Shown here: piece after piece, positions 38,201 through 47,243 of the stretch
Layout: each line of letters starts with the position of its first letter
Numbering within the stretch: the stretch's first letter is position 1
Assembly (NCBI GenBank): GCA_025994075.1
Contig: JAMQGV010000002.1
Coordinates: 1-64,000, forward strand
Reading direction: 5' to 3'
From: Vicinamibacteria bacterium
GTDB lineage: Bacteria > Acidobacteriota > Vicinamibacteria > Fen-336
Length of the DNA: 64,000 bases
Position numbers and translations under genes: made by a program
Notes under the pieces: model-generated
Database searches by the model: none
Told to the model about the DNA's origin: nothing
The model's input: only the letters and a program-made list of their open reading frames with translations

Positions 38201-39537
38201 CGGGGGCGCACTCCATGCTCGGCGAGTTGGGCCGTAGCCCGAGGTTCCCAGTCCGTCGTGTGCATGATCCGAAAGGTGTTCTGGCGCATGTTCTTCAGGC
38301 GCGGCACGTCGAATGACGGAATGTGGATGCTCGGGAACAACGCGGCAAACGTCCCCGCCTGGTAGGCGTACGCGGCGTTCCCGACCTTGCTGAACTCGAC
38401 GACGACGAGGGGTCTGGCGCCGGCCAGCTTCATGATGAAGGCGCTGATCTGGTCGCTGCTCGTGCGCGAGTACTGCGGGATCTGATCGAGGTTCAGCGAG
38501 CGCAGCCTGGCGTGGTCGCGCGCGCAGAGGGCGACGCGAAAGTCCACGATCTGGTTCGCGTATCGCAGCCAGAAGCGCCCCCGCGCTGCACCCTCGTGGC
38601 CGCGAGGCAGCACGGTCTCGAAGAAGAAGCGGATCGTCTCCCGCGCGAGCCAGGAGACGACCCGGTCCCTGGCGGCGTTCGACATCCGGCTCCACTTGGC
38701 GCCCGAGCCCGGCAGGCGCGGGTCGCCGAGCGGTTCCGGGCGCAGGACGAACTCCCGCAGCCGGCCCCGGATGTCGTCAGATTTGTCGGCCCACGGGCTC
38801 AGGATCGCGCGTTCGAGGGCATCGAACCCCGGCTTCGGGAACGGTGGCACGAGGACTCGCTGCAGGAGGTAGTCGAGCAGGGCGAGCGGCGGCTGGCTCG
38901 ACTTGTCGAACTCCTTCGCCCAAACCCGCGCGAGTTCTCCCCGCGCCTCTTCCGCCAGGCCCGACTCCTGGGACAACTCGAGCGTCTCGAGCAGCTCCCC
39001 GACGGACCAGCGCTTGGAGAGCGCCGACTGGGCGACCTGAGTCGCGGCTGCCGGACCGACGATGTCCGTTGCCACTGGCTTGAGGCGCAGCAGCCAAGGA
39101 TTACGCCCGGCATAGTTCGACAGGTGATGGAGCAACAGGGCCTCGAGGACGTGAGGTGACTGAAAGCGCCGCCACTTCTGCATGTACGACTGCAGCAGGC
39201 CCGCGAGCCACGTCGCGCGCTTGCCCGTCTCCGGCCGCAGGCCGACGGCTCGCACGAAGTTCGGGTCTATCGCCGTTTCCGGGTCGGCGCAGAGGGACCG
39301 GATCTCTCGCTGGGTCAGGGTGTCGAGCCGGCCGTTCGCCCGGGACCAGCGGCGGCGGATCGCGGCCAGGTCGGCCGGCGCGAGGGCCTTTCCTGCGGGG
39401 CCCGTCGTCGCGAGACCTTGCCGAAAGCGCTGGAACGGCACCAGGTGCTGCTCGAGGTGGGCCGGCCGCAGCGGCTGGATCGCGCTCCACTCCTGGCCGC
39501 GAAGCAGCAGCGCGCTCAGCGTGTCCTGGAGGCCCAC
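38197..39537 (-). CDS. zorC: Zorya protein ZorC (EH-signature domain)
   Basis: 446 residues starting with GTG 39537, directly after the zorB stop. The C-terminal half has the conserved blocks of EH-signature proteins: FWLRYANQIVDFRVAL, the Glu in RPLVVVEFSKVGNAAYAYQ and the His in FRIMHTTDWEPR. The protein is helical, basic and soluble. ZorC is a DNA-binding component that acts with ZorD in type I Zorya. Its presence with zorA, zorB and zorD defines this locus as type I. Overlap with zorD by 4 nt. Confidence 0.85.
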   Translation of the reverse strand: MGLQDTLSALLLRGQEWSAIQPLRPAHLEQHLVPFQRFRQGLATTGPAGKALAPADLAAIRRRWSRANGRLDTLTQREIRSLCADPETAIDPNFVRAVGLRPETGKRATWLAGLLQSYMQKWRRFQSPHVLEALLLHHLSNYAGRNPWLLRLKPVATDIVGPAAATQVAQSALSKRWSVGELLETLELSQESGLAEEARGELARVWAKEFDKSSQPPLALLDYLLQRVLVPPFPKPGFDALERAILSPWADKSDDIRGRLREFVLRPEPLGDPRLPGSGAKWSRMSNAARDRVVSWLARETIRFFFETVLPRGHEGAARGRFWLRYANQIVDFRVALCARDHARLRSLNLDQIPQYSRTSSDQISAFIMKLAGARPLVVVEFSKVGNAAYAYQAGTFAALFPSIHIPSFDVPRLKNMRQNTFRIMHTTDWEPRATAQLAEHGVRPR

Positions 39538-40227
39538 CTACTGCACCTGCACCGGCGACACGGCCGATGCCTGCTGCTCTACCTCGCGCGCCTCCCGTGC
39601 CTTGACGCGGATCTTGAGCACGACGCGCCGGCTCTCGGCCTGCGTCTTCTCGGGCTCCTGGTCGCCACGCCCGCTGGCCGACAGGCGCTCGAACACGCAA
39701 TTGCGGCTGGCCTCGTGGGTGGCCAGCGCCAGGAGGCTGCGCTTCACGACCTCCATCGACCGGTCCTGGCTCAGCTTCAGGTTCATCTCCTGGCTGGCGG
39801 CCGGGCTGAGACCCCGGAACACCTGGTCGTCGGAGTGGCCTTCGACCACGATCGACTGCACCGACGCCTGGAACTCGGGCGCGCACAGGATGTCGGCGAG
39901 GCGGGGGATGTGCTGGTCGAGGAACGCGATCCCCGCGGGCTTGAGCGTGTACTTCCCGATCTCGAAGTTCATCAGCCCGTCAGGGATGACGACCAGGATT
40001 GCGTCGCGGTCGCGCGGGTCCTGGCGGACGTGTTCGGGCCTCAGGCCGATGTGCTCCGAGCCCATCTGCAGCCGCCGGAGCAGCGCGTCGGTGACCGCCG
40101 CGTTGGCGCCCGCCGTGCGCTGCATGAACACCAGAAGCAGCAGGACGAAGATCACCATCAGGGACGTCATCAGGTCGGTGAGCGAACTCGCCAGCGGGTC
40201 GTGACCCGCCCCGGAATGCCGGCGCAT
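39538..40227 (-). CDS. zorB: Zorya protein ZorB, OmpA/MotB-like stator subunit
   Basis: 229 residues. One membrane helix at residues about 19-35 (MTSLMVIFVLLLLVF), with the essential-type aspartate at 18 (SSLTDLM), equivalent to the proton-binding Asp of MotB. The periplasmic part is an OmpA-like peptidoglycan-binding domain (VEGHSDDQVF at 128-137, NLKLSQDRSMEVV). ZorB dimers pair with the ZorA pentamer to form a proton-driven rotary motor anchored to the cell wall. It starts three bases after the zorA stop. Confidence 0.92.
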   Translation of the reverse strand: MRRHSGAGHDPLASSLTDLMTSLMVIFVLLLLVFMQRTAGANAAVTDALLRRLQMGSEHIGLRPEHVRQDPRDRDAILVVIPDGLMNFEIGKYTLKPAGIAFLDQHIPRLADILCAPEFQASVQSIVVEGHSDDQVFRGLSPAASQEMNLKLSQDRSMEVVKRSLLALATHEASRNCVFERLSASGRGDQEPEKTQAESRRVVLKIRVKAREAREVEQQASAVSPVQVQ

Positions 40228-40230
40228 GGC

Positions 40231-42213
40231 CTACCCCTTCAGCCTCGAGATGCCCTTTTCGAGCACGTCGTTGAGCTCTTCGAGCCTGTCCTGCAGCTCC
40301 GCCGTCTGCGAGCCGAGGACGCTCGCGATCTGCGGCACCGTCTCGTTGACCATCTGAACGATGGCGCGGAAGTTCGCCTCCGAAGCCTCGGCGTGGTTGG
40401 TGAGTCCCTTCAGCACGACCTTGAGCACCCCGTCCAGCCGGCTCTCGAGCTGCTGGAAGGACGCGTCGTAGCGGCTGAGCACACCGTCGTGCTGCTGGAG
40501 AAGTGCCCGGTGGTTGTCCATGCCGGCCTTGAGGTTGCCCGTGGCCTCCGATAGCAGTGCCACCACCTTGGAGTGCTGCTCGTTGAGCTTGCGGAGGTCG
40601 GCCGACTGGCCGGCGAGGCCGGTCGAGAAGGCGGCGACCTGGGCGCTGGCCTCCTGGAGAGCGCGCAAGGCCGCCTCGTTGCGCTGCAACGTCTGCTGGA
40701 CGACAGCCTGCGCCGTCGCCAGCGTCTGCCCGGCCTGCTGGAACTCGGCCGAGCGGTCCTCGATCGACTTCAGCAGCCGCTCCAGCCGCTGCGCGCTGTC
40801 GGCCGTCCACTGGTCGGCGCGCTCGATGACCTTGTCGGCCGACTGCTGGGAGCGCGCTGCTACGTCCTGGGTGGCAGCGAGCATCTGCTCGGAGAGGCCG
40901 CCGACGCGCGTGCTGAGATCGTCGACCACGACAGTCAGCCGCGCCGACATGGCCTCCATGCTGTTCTGCGAGGACTGCTGGAGCTGGGTCATCAGCCCCT
41001 GCATCAGGTCGATCATCGCCTGCGTCTGGCGCTGGCCCGTCTCGATCTGGGACTTCGTCGAGTTCTCGGCCTGCTCGATCACCGTGCCGAGGCTGGCCTG
41101 GAGCTGGGTGAACTGGGTGTTCATGCCCTGGAGCAGCTGCGCCGTGCCCTCGAGCGTCCCCTGCACGTTGCCGAACTCGTCGCGGGCCGCGCCCGCCAGC
41201 GCCTCGTGGAACTGCTGGCCCATCTGGGCCAGCGATTCAGCCATCGACCGCTGCAGACCCTCGAGGAGGCCCTTCAGCTCGCCCGTGACCGACTCCTGCT
41301 TCTGCTGCTCCAGCCGTTCGATGGCCGTGATCAGGCCGGAGAGCGTGTCGTTCATCCGCTGCAGCGTCGGCTGGAGCTGGGCCACCATCTCGGACGACAG
41401 CCCGCTGGTCAGGTTCGGTGTCAGGTCGTCGCGGAAGACGTTGACGAAGCGATCGACGATGTCCGACGAGATGTTGCTGAGTGACCGCGACTGCTTGACG
41501 GCCTCGTCCTGGATCTCGAGCAGGATCTGGGTCGGGCTCAGCACGGGCAGGACCGACCCGACACGGTCGGGCACCTCGTCGAACAGGAGCTGGACACGCT
41601 TCTCGACGATCTTCTCCAGGATCATGTAGACGATCGCGAACACCAGGGCCAGCACCGAGGAGGCGAACTTCCCGGAGAGGCCGTTGATCAGGTCCTGGAT
41701 GCCGACCACAGGCTGGGCCGTATTCGCCTCGTTGAATGAGACGCCGGTCAACGCCACGAGGATCGCCAGGAACGTGGCAGTCAGGCCGAGACTCGTCAGG
41801 ATGCCGGGCACCGCGTGGTGGGCGCCAGCGTGATAGAGGCCGCTGAGGGCCCGGTCCTCCTGCAATATCTCGCGGGCGCTCTTCGACAGGAAGACCGAGT
41901 CGGTGGCGCGTCCGGGGACGCGCCGCCGGACGAGGTTCTCCGAGAGAAGGTGCCACCAGACCCGCGCTCGATCGCCGTCGAGCTGGGGAATGCTCTCCTC
42001 GACGTGGTTGAACACCGCCAGCTCAAGGCCCGCGCCGCGCTCCGCGCTGGGGACCGGCTGCAAAGGCTCGAGGACGGCCAGGAACCGGCGACAGGAACGG
42101 CGCACCCGCCGCCAGTCCAGGATCAGGATGGCGAGGGCGACCACGAAGACGATCGCCAGGATTGCGCAGGCGATCCAGATCTCGGTCGGGATCTTCTCGA
42201 GGAGCTGTCTCAT
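40231..42213 (-). CDS. zorA: Zorya protein ZorA, MotA/ExbB-like motor with long tail
   Basis: 660 residues from ATG 42213 (AAAGGA upstream); an in-frame start at 42270 adds an unlikely leader. Membrane helices at residues about 11-32, 136-158 and 183-200, the last two flanking the MotA/TolQ domain (PGILTSLGLTATFLAILVAL, FASSVLALVFAIVY). Residues about 250-650 are a long Gln/Leu-rich coiled coil, the ZorA tail that projects into the cytoplasm and transmits the signal to ZorC/ZorD. Length is within the type I range. First gene of zorABCD. Confidence 0.92.
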   Translation of the reverse strand: MRQLLEKIPTEIWIACAILAIVFVVALAILILDWRRVRRSCRRFLAVLEPLQPVPSAERGAGLELAVFNHVEESIPQLDGDRARVWWHLLSENLVRRRVPGRATDSVFLSKSAREILQEDRALSGLYHAGAHHAVPGILTSLGLTATFLAILVALTGVSFNEANTAQPVVGIQDLINGLSGKFASSVLALVFAIVYMILEKIVEKRVQLLFDEVPDRVGSVLPVLSPTQILLEIQDEAVKQSRSLSNISSDIVDRFVNVFRDDLTPNLTSGLSSEMVAQLQPTLQRMNDTLSGLITAIERLEQQKQESVTGELKGLLEGLQRSMAESLAQMGQQFHEALAGAARDEFGNVQGTLEGTAQLLQGMNTQFTQLQASLGTVIEQAENSTKSQIETGQRQTQAMIDLMQGLMTQLQQSSQNSMEAMSARLTVVVDDLSTRVGGLSEQMLAATQDVAARSQQSADKVIERADQWTADSAQRLERLLKSIEDRSAEFQQAGQTLATAQAVVQQTLQRNEAALRALQEASAQVAAFSTGLAGQSADLRKLNEQHSKVVALLSEATGNLKAGMDNHRALLQQHDGVLSRYDASFQQLESRLDGVLKVVLKGLTNHAEASEANFRAIVQMVNETVPQIASVLGSQTAELQDRLEELNDVLEKGISRLKG

Positions 42214-42306
42214 GCGGAGGGAGGTCCTTTGAACAGCGGGTCCGTGCGCCTTCCCTGGGGAAGACGGCACGGGCCGGGGTGTCTGACAGATGGGAGCGGG
42301 GCGAGT

Positions 42307-42576
42307 CTAGCGGGAACGCCGCGGTGCCGGCTTGTATCCCTTGCTCAGCTTTTCCTGGATTCGGGCGTTCAGGTCGGCCCGGGCCAGCGCGAGCGAAGTG
42401 TGGGGCCACTCCTTGTCGCGGCTGACCGCGCCAGGCCGCAGCCCCTTGCCGGCGGAGAGCGCTGCGGCACCCCATTCGGCCCGCACAGTGAAGCCCTTGA
42501 GTGCGATGCGCCAGAAGCGGGTGGTGACACCCCGCTTGTTCTTTGGCTCGAGGCCTGAGTAGAAGAATGTCCGCAT
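42307..42576 (-). CDS. Small WGR-domain protein upstream of zorA
   Basis: 89 residues from ATG 42576 with GGAGG upstream. Residues 19-83 resemble a WGR domain: TRFWRIALKGFTVRAEWG, a central basic segment and the closing LNARIQEKLSKGYKPA. The signature Trp-Gly-Arg reads WGA here. WGR domains bind DNA ends or RNA in PARPs and in bacterial proteins. The start lies four bases after the stop of the drmA fragment, so translation may be coupled. It reads into zorA after 93 bp. WGR is not a known Zorya core part. Confidence 0.65.
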   Translation of the reverse strand: MRTFFYSGLEPKNKRGVTTRFWRIALKGFTVRAEWGAAALSAGKGLRPGAVSRDKEWPHTSLALARADLNARIQEKLSKGYKPAPRRSR

Positions 42577-42579
42577 CGG

Positions 42580-42786
42580 TCAGATCCTCCAGTCAACGCC
42601 GGCGCGTTCCCGCGCTGTCGAGGTGGTCACGGCCGTGGATGACGATCGCAGGGACCCGCTCAGGTACCACCGCGAGGGTGGCTGACTGAGGACCTCGCGA
42701 TCGAGCGAACTGCCCGGGTCCGGTCCGATCAGGTCGAGCGCCAGTGTCCGGACGAGCTCTTCACGAACGGCGGCTGAATCCACGGG
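42580..42786 (-). pseudogene. 5' fragment of a second drmA
   Basis: A frame from GTG 42783 to TGA 42580 starts MDSAAVREELVRTLALDLIG, as drmA does, and stays collinear to QPPSRWYLSG, then changes to unrelated sequence. At DNA level 42657-42786 matches 31272-31401 with no gaps, 114 of 130 positions by eye. It keeps a GAGGAGA ribosome-binding site, so it is probably translated as a 67-residue peptide. It marks where the drmA reading frame was broken, next to the inserted WGR-Zorya genes. Confidence 0.8.
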
Positions 42787-42819
42787 GTGTCTCCTCGGGG
42801 GGGTACCAGGTGGTGGATG

Positions 42820-44169
42820 TCAGACCTGCTCCGGGCCAATGAACTGCTCCCGCCACTGGCTCGGCAGGGGTCCGTCGATGTTGGCGATTGCGCGAGGGGG
42901 CTCGATCGTGCCCATGTTGATTGCCGGGTACGACAGGCCATGGGCCACGGCCAGCCTGGGGAAGAACTCGCTTGGGAAGCCGGGCGGGCATGGCAGGGCC
43001 CGTGGATGGAGACCGCGCCACGCGAAGTGCCGGTCGCCGTATTCCTTGGCCCCGCTCACCATCCGATGCACCAGTTCGGAGGCGGCGCCCCCACCCGTCA
43101 CGAACACGGGCAGGCCGGTCCTCCAGGCTTCGGCCAGGGGGGCACGGACCGTCTTCAGGTCGACGATTGTACGCAGGAGCATCCCCTTGCCGGCGGCAAC
43201 GTATTGGCTGTCGCAGGTCGCGAGAACGGGGCCCATGTGCGGCGGCGGCTCCGGCATGGCGCCCAGCAGGTCCGGCGGATCACCCTGGAACGGGGGGTCT
43301 CCTTTGGCTGCCGCGACCCGTGCCCGATGCAGGAACAACAACCCGTGACGCTCGACCTGGGCCGTCAGCATCGCGATGATGTCGTTGGCCTCGTAGAGGT
43401 TGAGTGCGCAGATGTCGAGCGTGGACGCGCCCATGTCGACGATCACGTGCAGACCGTCCTGGCGCTGCGGAGAGCGGACGTAGGACGTGACCTCGGCCGC
43501 GATTTCCGGGATGACAGCGAAGGTCAGGTCGGGAGAGGGGTTCGGGCGAGCGAGCGCCTGACGCGCTGCCGTCATCGAGATCGGCGAAGTGCCCCGGGAG
43601 AGGACCCAGGCAGCCATGCCGACTCTCTCAAAGCGGGACCGGACCCAGTCGTCATCGAAACCTGCCGAGGGGATGCCCAGGTTGACGTGCCAGCGTGGCG
43701 TGAAGCGCTTGAGGAATTCTGGTTTCGACCGCGCAAAGAACGAGCGCGCGTGTCGGAGGGCAAGACCGAGGTGGGCTGCGGCCCGAGCCTCGTGATCAGG
43801 ACCGCGCTGGGGATCGGAGTCGCCATGGGGAGGGCGAAGCAGATTGACCTTGAGGTGGACGAAGGGCTCAGCAGCCTCGAAGGGCATAAGAGAGCAGGTA
43901 CCATCCGACCCCACGAACAGTTTCGATGAGAGCAGCCAGGGCGCGTTCCGATGACCGACGGTTCCGAAATCGACGGGCGTAGCCTGGCCGCCGAAGAAGA
44001 ACGGTGTCTGGAGAACAGCTTTGGTGCTGGAGGTGCCGAAATCCAACCCGATGACTACGTCCTGCGGAGGCAGGCTGGGCGTGTCGGTTGGTGGCCCTGG
44101 TTGTTTCACCGCGGTGGCCACCGGCCCAGCTGACGAATCGCCCGTCAGCTTCTTCAGCCAGTCCCACAT
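42820..44169 (-). CDS. Hsp70/actin-fold ATPase of the DISARM-embedded module
   Basis: 449 residues; ATG overlaps the stop of the SNF2 gene (TGATG). After a Pro-rich leader, phosphate-1 is GLDFGTSSTK (41-50), phosphate-2 HVIVDMGASTLDIC (about 242) and the adenosine motif VFVTGGGAASEL (about 370). This is the nucleotide-binding half of Hsp70/actin proteins without a substrate-binding domain. Members like this act as switches for partner enzymes. The close coupling to a helicase suggests it regulates that helicase. Not a known DISARM or Zorya component. Confidence 0.8.
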   Translation of the reverse strand: MWDWLKKLTGDSSAGPVATAVKQPGPPTDTPSLPPQDVVIGLDFGTSSTKAVLQTPFFFGGQATPVDFGTVGHRNAPWLLSSKLFVGSDGTCSLMPFEAAEPFVHLKVNLLRPPHGDSDPQRGPDHEARAAAHLGLALRHARSFFARSKPEFLKRFTPRWHVNLGIPSAGFDDDWVRSRFERVGMAAWVLSRGTSPISMTAARQALARPNPSPDLTFAVIPEIAAEVTSYVRSPQRQDGLHVIVDMGASTLDICALNLYEANDIIAMLTAQVERHGLLFLHRARVAAAKGDPPFQGDPPDLLGAMPEPPPHMGPVLATCDSQYVAAGKGMLLRTIVDLKTVRAPLAEAWRTGLPVFVTGGGAASELVHRMVSGAKEYGDRHFAWRGLHPRALPCPPGFPSEFFPRLAVAHGLSYPAINMGTIEPPRAIANIDGPLPSQWREQFIGPEQV

Positions 44170-47100
44170 CAGTACACCTCCGCGATACCCGCGCAGATCT
44201 CGTCGAGGCTGTGCTCGAGCCGGCCGCCCGCCTCGATCCGTGCCTTCTCCCGCTTGATGCGAGCCTCCAACCGCTTCAGGTTTCCTTCCTGAGCCTTGGC
44301 CAGGCCGGCGTTGCCCATGGCGATGTGCCTCTGGCGCAGCGCACGGAGCTTCTCGCCCTGTTGTCTCAGGTGCTGGTCGAGGCTGCGCAACTGGGCGGTG
44401 GCCCGGTCGCCGTTCTGTGCAGTGAATGTACTCACGGCAGAGTCGTAACGGGTCCGCGCATCGATGAGAAGACCTGACTCGACAGCCGCCGCGACACTCC
44501 CGTAATCGACGCTGGCTGGGGTCTCCCAGTCCTCTCCGTGCTCCGCCAAGGCAACGACAAACCGCTCGGCATCGTCTTCAGTCAGGCGCAACGCTCCATC
44601 GAGGGCCTCCACCCCGAACCACAACTGTTCGGACTCCTGGAGGGCCTTGAAGCGCCAGCGGACGACCAGGAACCGATAGAGCCCTGGCGGAGTGTTCGGT
44701 CCGAGGTCCCGCCGGAGGCGCGCGGCACAGGCGAGGCGGGGCGCGCCACGTTGAGCCTCCGTCTCCTGGACGGCGAAGCGGGTCAGCGGGTGAAGCTGGT
44801 TGACGATCTCTTCGTCGGCGCGGCGCGGCGCTCTCAGGCGGTTCTCGAATCGGCAGGGCACGGCCCAGGTCGCGGCCGACGTGAGGCGCGTCGCCGACCG
44901 CGCCCCCCGCGCGAACTCCGAGAGGCTCTGCTGGGCCGCGGCGGACAGGTGGACCTGCGCGAGATCCGGGTCGTCTGGAGACTCCACGGTCTCGGAGCCC
45001 GGATAACGCTGGCGCAGGAAATCGAAGATGTAACGCTTGAGATCGCTCGACAGGATCCGCCGGGACATGTCCCGTGCCGCGGTCACCTGCTCGAGGATGT
45101 AGTCCCCATACGCGACAAGCGTCGCCGCCTCGGCCTCCAGAGCCTCTTCCTGATTGCGCCTGTTCTCGATGGCGAGCGCCGTTTGCGAGATGCGCGCTTC
45201 CTCTTCGGCTGGAGACAGCCGGTGAGTGAACAGGTCCCGCGTCAGTTCGGTGATGCGCTCGCCGATCACCGCCTCCAGGCCGCCCAGCGCACGCTCGAAG
45301 ATCCCAAGGCGCAACAGGAGACGGTTGTAGATCCGATCGTCAATGGTGTTCTCGTGGATCAGGTTCCAGATGGCTACGCGAGGCGATCGCTGACCGAGTC
45401 GATCGAGGCGACCGATCCGCTGCTCCACGCGCATAGGGTTCCAGGGCAGGTCGTAGTTGACGAGGGCCCAGGCGAATTGCAGGTCAATGCCCTCACCACC
45501 GACCTCGGAGGACAGCAGCACCGTGGGGCCGTCGGGCCGCTCGAAATCCTCGAGGATCGATGCCTTGTCGGTACTCCCGATCATCGGACCGGCGCACGTG
45601 ATCCCGTCCTGCCGCAGGCGCTCGGCCAGGTAGCGCAAGGTATTCCGGAAGGTGGAGAAGAGGACGACCTTGTCGCCGGGATACTCCTCCTGGAAGTGCA
45701 ACAACTCGGCCCTGAGCCGGAGGTACTTCGAGTCCTCCCGGATCAGGTCCGGCAGGACCGCGATCCCCTGGACGGCCTGTTGCAGGGCCTGCATGAGAGG
45801 GCCCTGGGAGGGGCTCTCGATGCTGTCCAGCTCGATCCCGACCTCGTCAAAAAGCTCTTCAGCAGACAGCGCATCGGGCTCGTCTTGTTGCCACGACCGA
45901 ATCGCGGCGGCCATGCACGACGCCAACTGTCGCTGGGGCATGACCAGCAGGAATCCCTCAATCTGGCCGTGCTCGACGCAGAACTGCCGAACGGTCTCGG
46001 TGACGGTCTGGTAGAGCTCCGCCTCGAGCGGCGTCATGGTCACGGACAGGGCTCGTGCGGCGCGCACGGCGGTCAGCTCGTGGACCTCTCGCCTCCGGGT
46101 GCGGGTGATGGCATAGCCGAACAGGTTGGCGGTTTCGAGGCGCGCGGCGATCTGGACGCGATCGCGCCGCGTGACTTCTTGCAGGCCCTCAAGGTCCTGT
46201 CGAAGGGCGGCGATCTGGCTGTTGCCCGCAAGCAGGACGTCCCTCTGCGCCCGCATCAGGCGCTCGACGATCTCGTCCCGGGTCGCACCCCCCAGCGTCG
46301 CCTCCCGCGCCTGGACGAGGTGGGCGTTGGCGTGAAGCTGCAGGTCGAAGACGTAGGGGCTGACGAAGACGTCCGGTTCGACCACGCGCAGCAGGCTGTA
46401 GAGGTCGTCGTTCTTCAGGTGGATCGGTGTTGCCGACAACAGCATCGCGTATTGGCTCACCCGGCGCACGAGCGACCCGAGTTCGAACGTCAGCGAGTCG
46501 CGGTTCCTCAGGTAGTGCGCCTCGTCGATGATCAGCAGGTCGACGATCGGATCGCTCGACGCCTGGTCCTGGAGGAAGCGGGCCAGCTGGGCGCGTGCCG
46601 AGTCGACCTCTGGCCGATCCTGCCACGCCCGGGGCGGGCGGAGGCCCTGCAGGCTGGCGACTGCGGCGTATTCGTCGCTCCCGTCCTCCTTCAGGCGGCG
46701 CAGGAGACCCTCCGCGTCCAGGATGTCGGCCCGGACGCCGAAGCGCCGCTTGAGTTCCAGCTGCCACTTGTTCCGGAGCATGGCGGGGCAGAGGACCAGA
46801 AGTCGGCGGAGGTCGAAGCGGCTCCGCAGTTCCGTCCAGACCAACCCCGCCTCGATCGTCTTCCCGAGTCCGACTTCGTCCGCGACCAGGATTCCTGTGG
46901 CAGCCGATTGCAGGAGCTTGACCACCGGCTTGAACTGGTAGGCGTAGAAATCGGTGTCGGTGGTTTCGAGGCTGTAGATGAAGTTCGCGAGGCGGCCTCG
47001 CAGCCGGATATGGGTCAGCGCGCGGTCGAGGTCCGTCGGCCGGGCGAGCCGACCGAGCCGCAAGAGATCGATCGGGGTCTCTTCCAGCGGCACGACCTCG

Positions 47101-47243
47101 AGAAGGTCTGCGGGGACCCACTGCCGCCCGTCCGAGAAGTTGACCTGCCAGTGGAGCGTGCTCCCGACGGTCCTCGAGTTGCCGCTCAGGGCGCCCTGAC
47201 GACCGGGGTCGCTGATGATCCGAACGAGGTCGCCGGGGTTCAC
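44169..47243 (-). CDS. SNF2-family helicase (RapA/DpdE-like) of the DISARM-embedded module
   Basis: 1024 residues, overlapping the solenoid gene by 4 nt. Residues 1-50 look like a small beta-barrel (GDLVRIISDPGRQGALSG). Motif I ADEVGLGKTIEAG (about 120), motif II DEAH in LLIIDEAHYLRN, motif III LLSATPIHL, C-lobe SSEVGGEGIDLQFAW and VEQRIGRLDRLGQ. The C-terminal about 330 residues are helical with coiled coil at the end. It is similar in layout to DrmD at 54550 but clearly a separate gene. Expected to translocate on duplex DNA. Confidence 0.88.
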   Translation of the reverse strand: MNPGDLVRIISDPGRQGALSGNSRTVGSTLHWQVNFSDGRQWVPADLLEVVPLEETPIDLLRLGRLARPTDLDRALTHIRLRGRLANFIYSLETTDTDFYAYQFKPVVKLLQSAATGILVADEVGLGKTIEAGLVWTELRSRFDLRRLLVLCPAMLRNKWQLELKRRFGVRADILDAEGLLRRLKEDGSDEYAAVASLQGLRPPRAWQDRPEVDSARAQLARFLQDQASSDPIVDLLIIDEAHYLRNRDSLTFELGSLVRRVSQYAMLLSATPIHLKNDDLYSLLRVVEPDVFVSPYVFDLQLHANAHLVQAREATLGGATRDEIVERLMRAQRDVLLAGNSQIAALRQDLEGLQEVTRRDRVQIAARLETANLFGYAITRTRRREVHELTAVRAARALSVTMTPLEAELYQTVTETVRQFCVEHGQIEGFLLVMPQRQLASCMAAAIRSWQQDEPDALSAEELFDEVGIELDSIESPSQGPLMQALQQAVQGIAVLPDLIREDSKYLRLRAELLHFQEEYPGDKVVLFSTFRNTLRYLAERLRQDGITCAGPMIGSTDKASILEDFERPDGPTVLLSSEVGGEGIDLQFAWALVNYDLPWNPMRVEQRIGRLDRLGQRSPRVAIWNLIHENTIDDRIYNRLLLRLGIFERALGGLEAVIGERITELTRDLFTHRLSPAEEEARISQTALAIENRRNQEEALEAEAATLVAYGDYILEQVTAARDMSRRILSSDLKRYIFDFLRQRYPGSETVESPDDPDLAQVHLSAAAQQSLSEFARGARSATRLTSAATWAVPCRFENRLRAPRRADEEIVNQLHPLTRFAVQETEAQRGAPRLACAARLRRDLGPNTPPGLYRFLVVRWRFKALQESEQLWFGVEALDGALRLTEDDAERFVVALAEHGEDWETPASVDYGSVAAAVESGLLIDARTRYDSAVSTFTAQNGDRATAQLRSLDQHLRQQGEKLRALRQRHIAMGNAGLAKAQEGNLKRLEARIKREKARIEAGGRLEHSLDEICAGIAEVY

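Noticed and set aside
38201..38695. N-terminal extension of zorD
   Set aside because: It overlaps zorC and has no family pattern; ATG 38200 overlaps the zorC stop.
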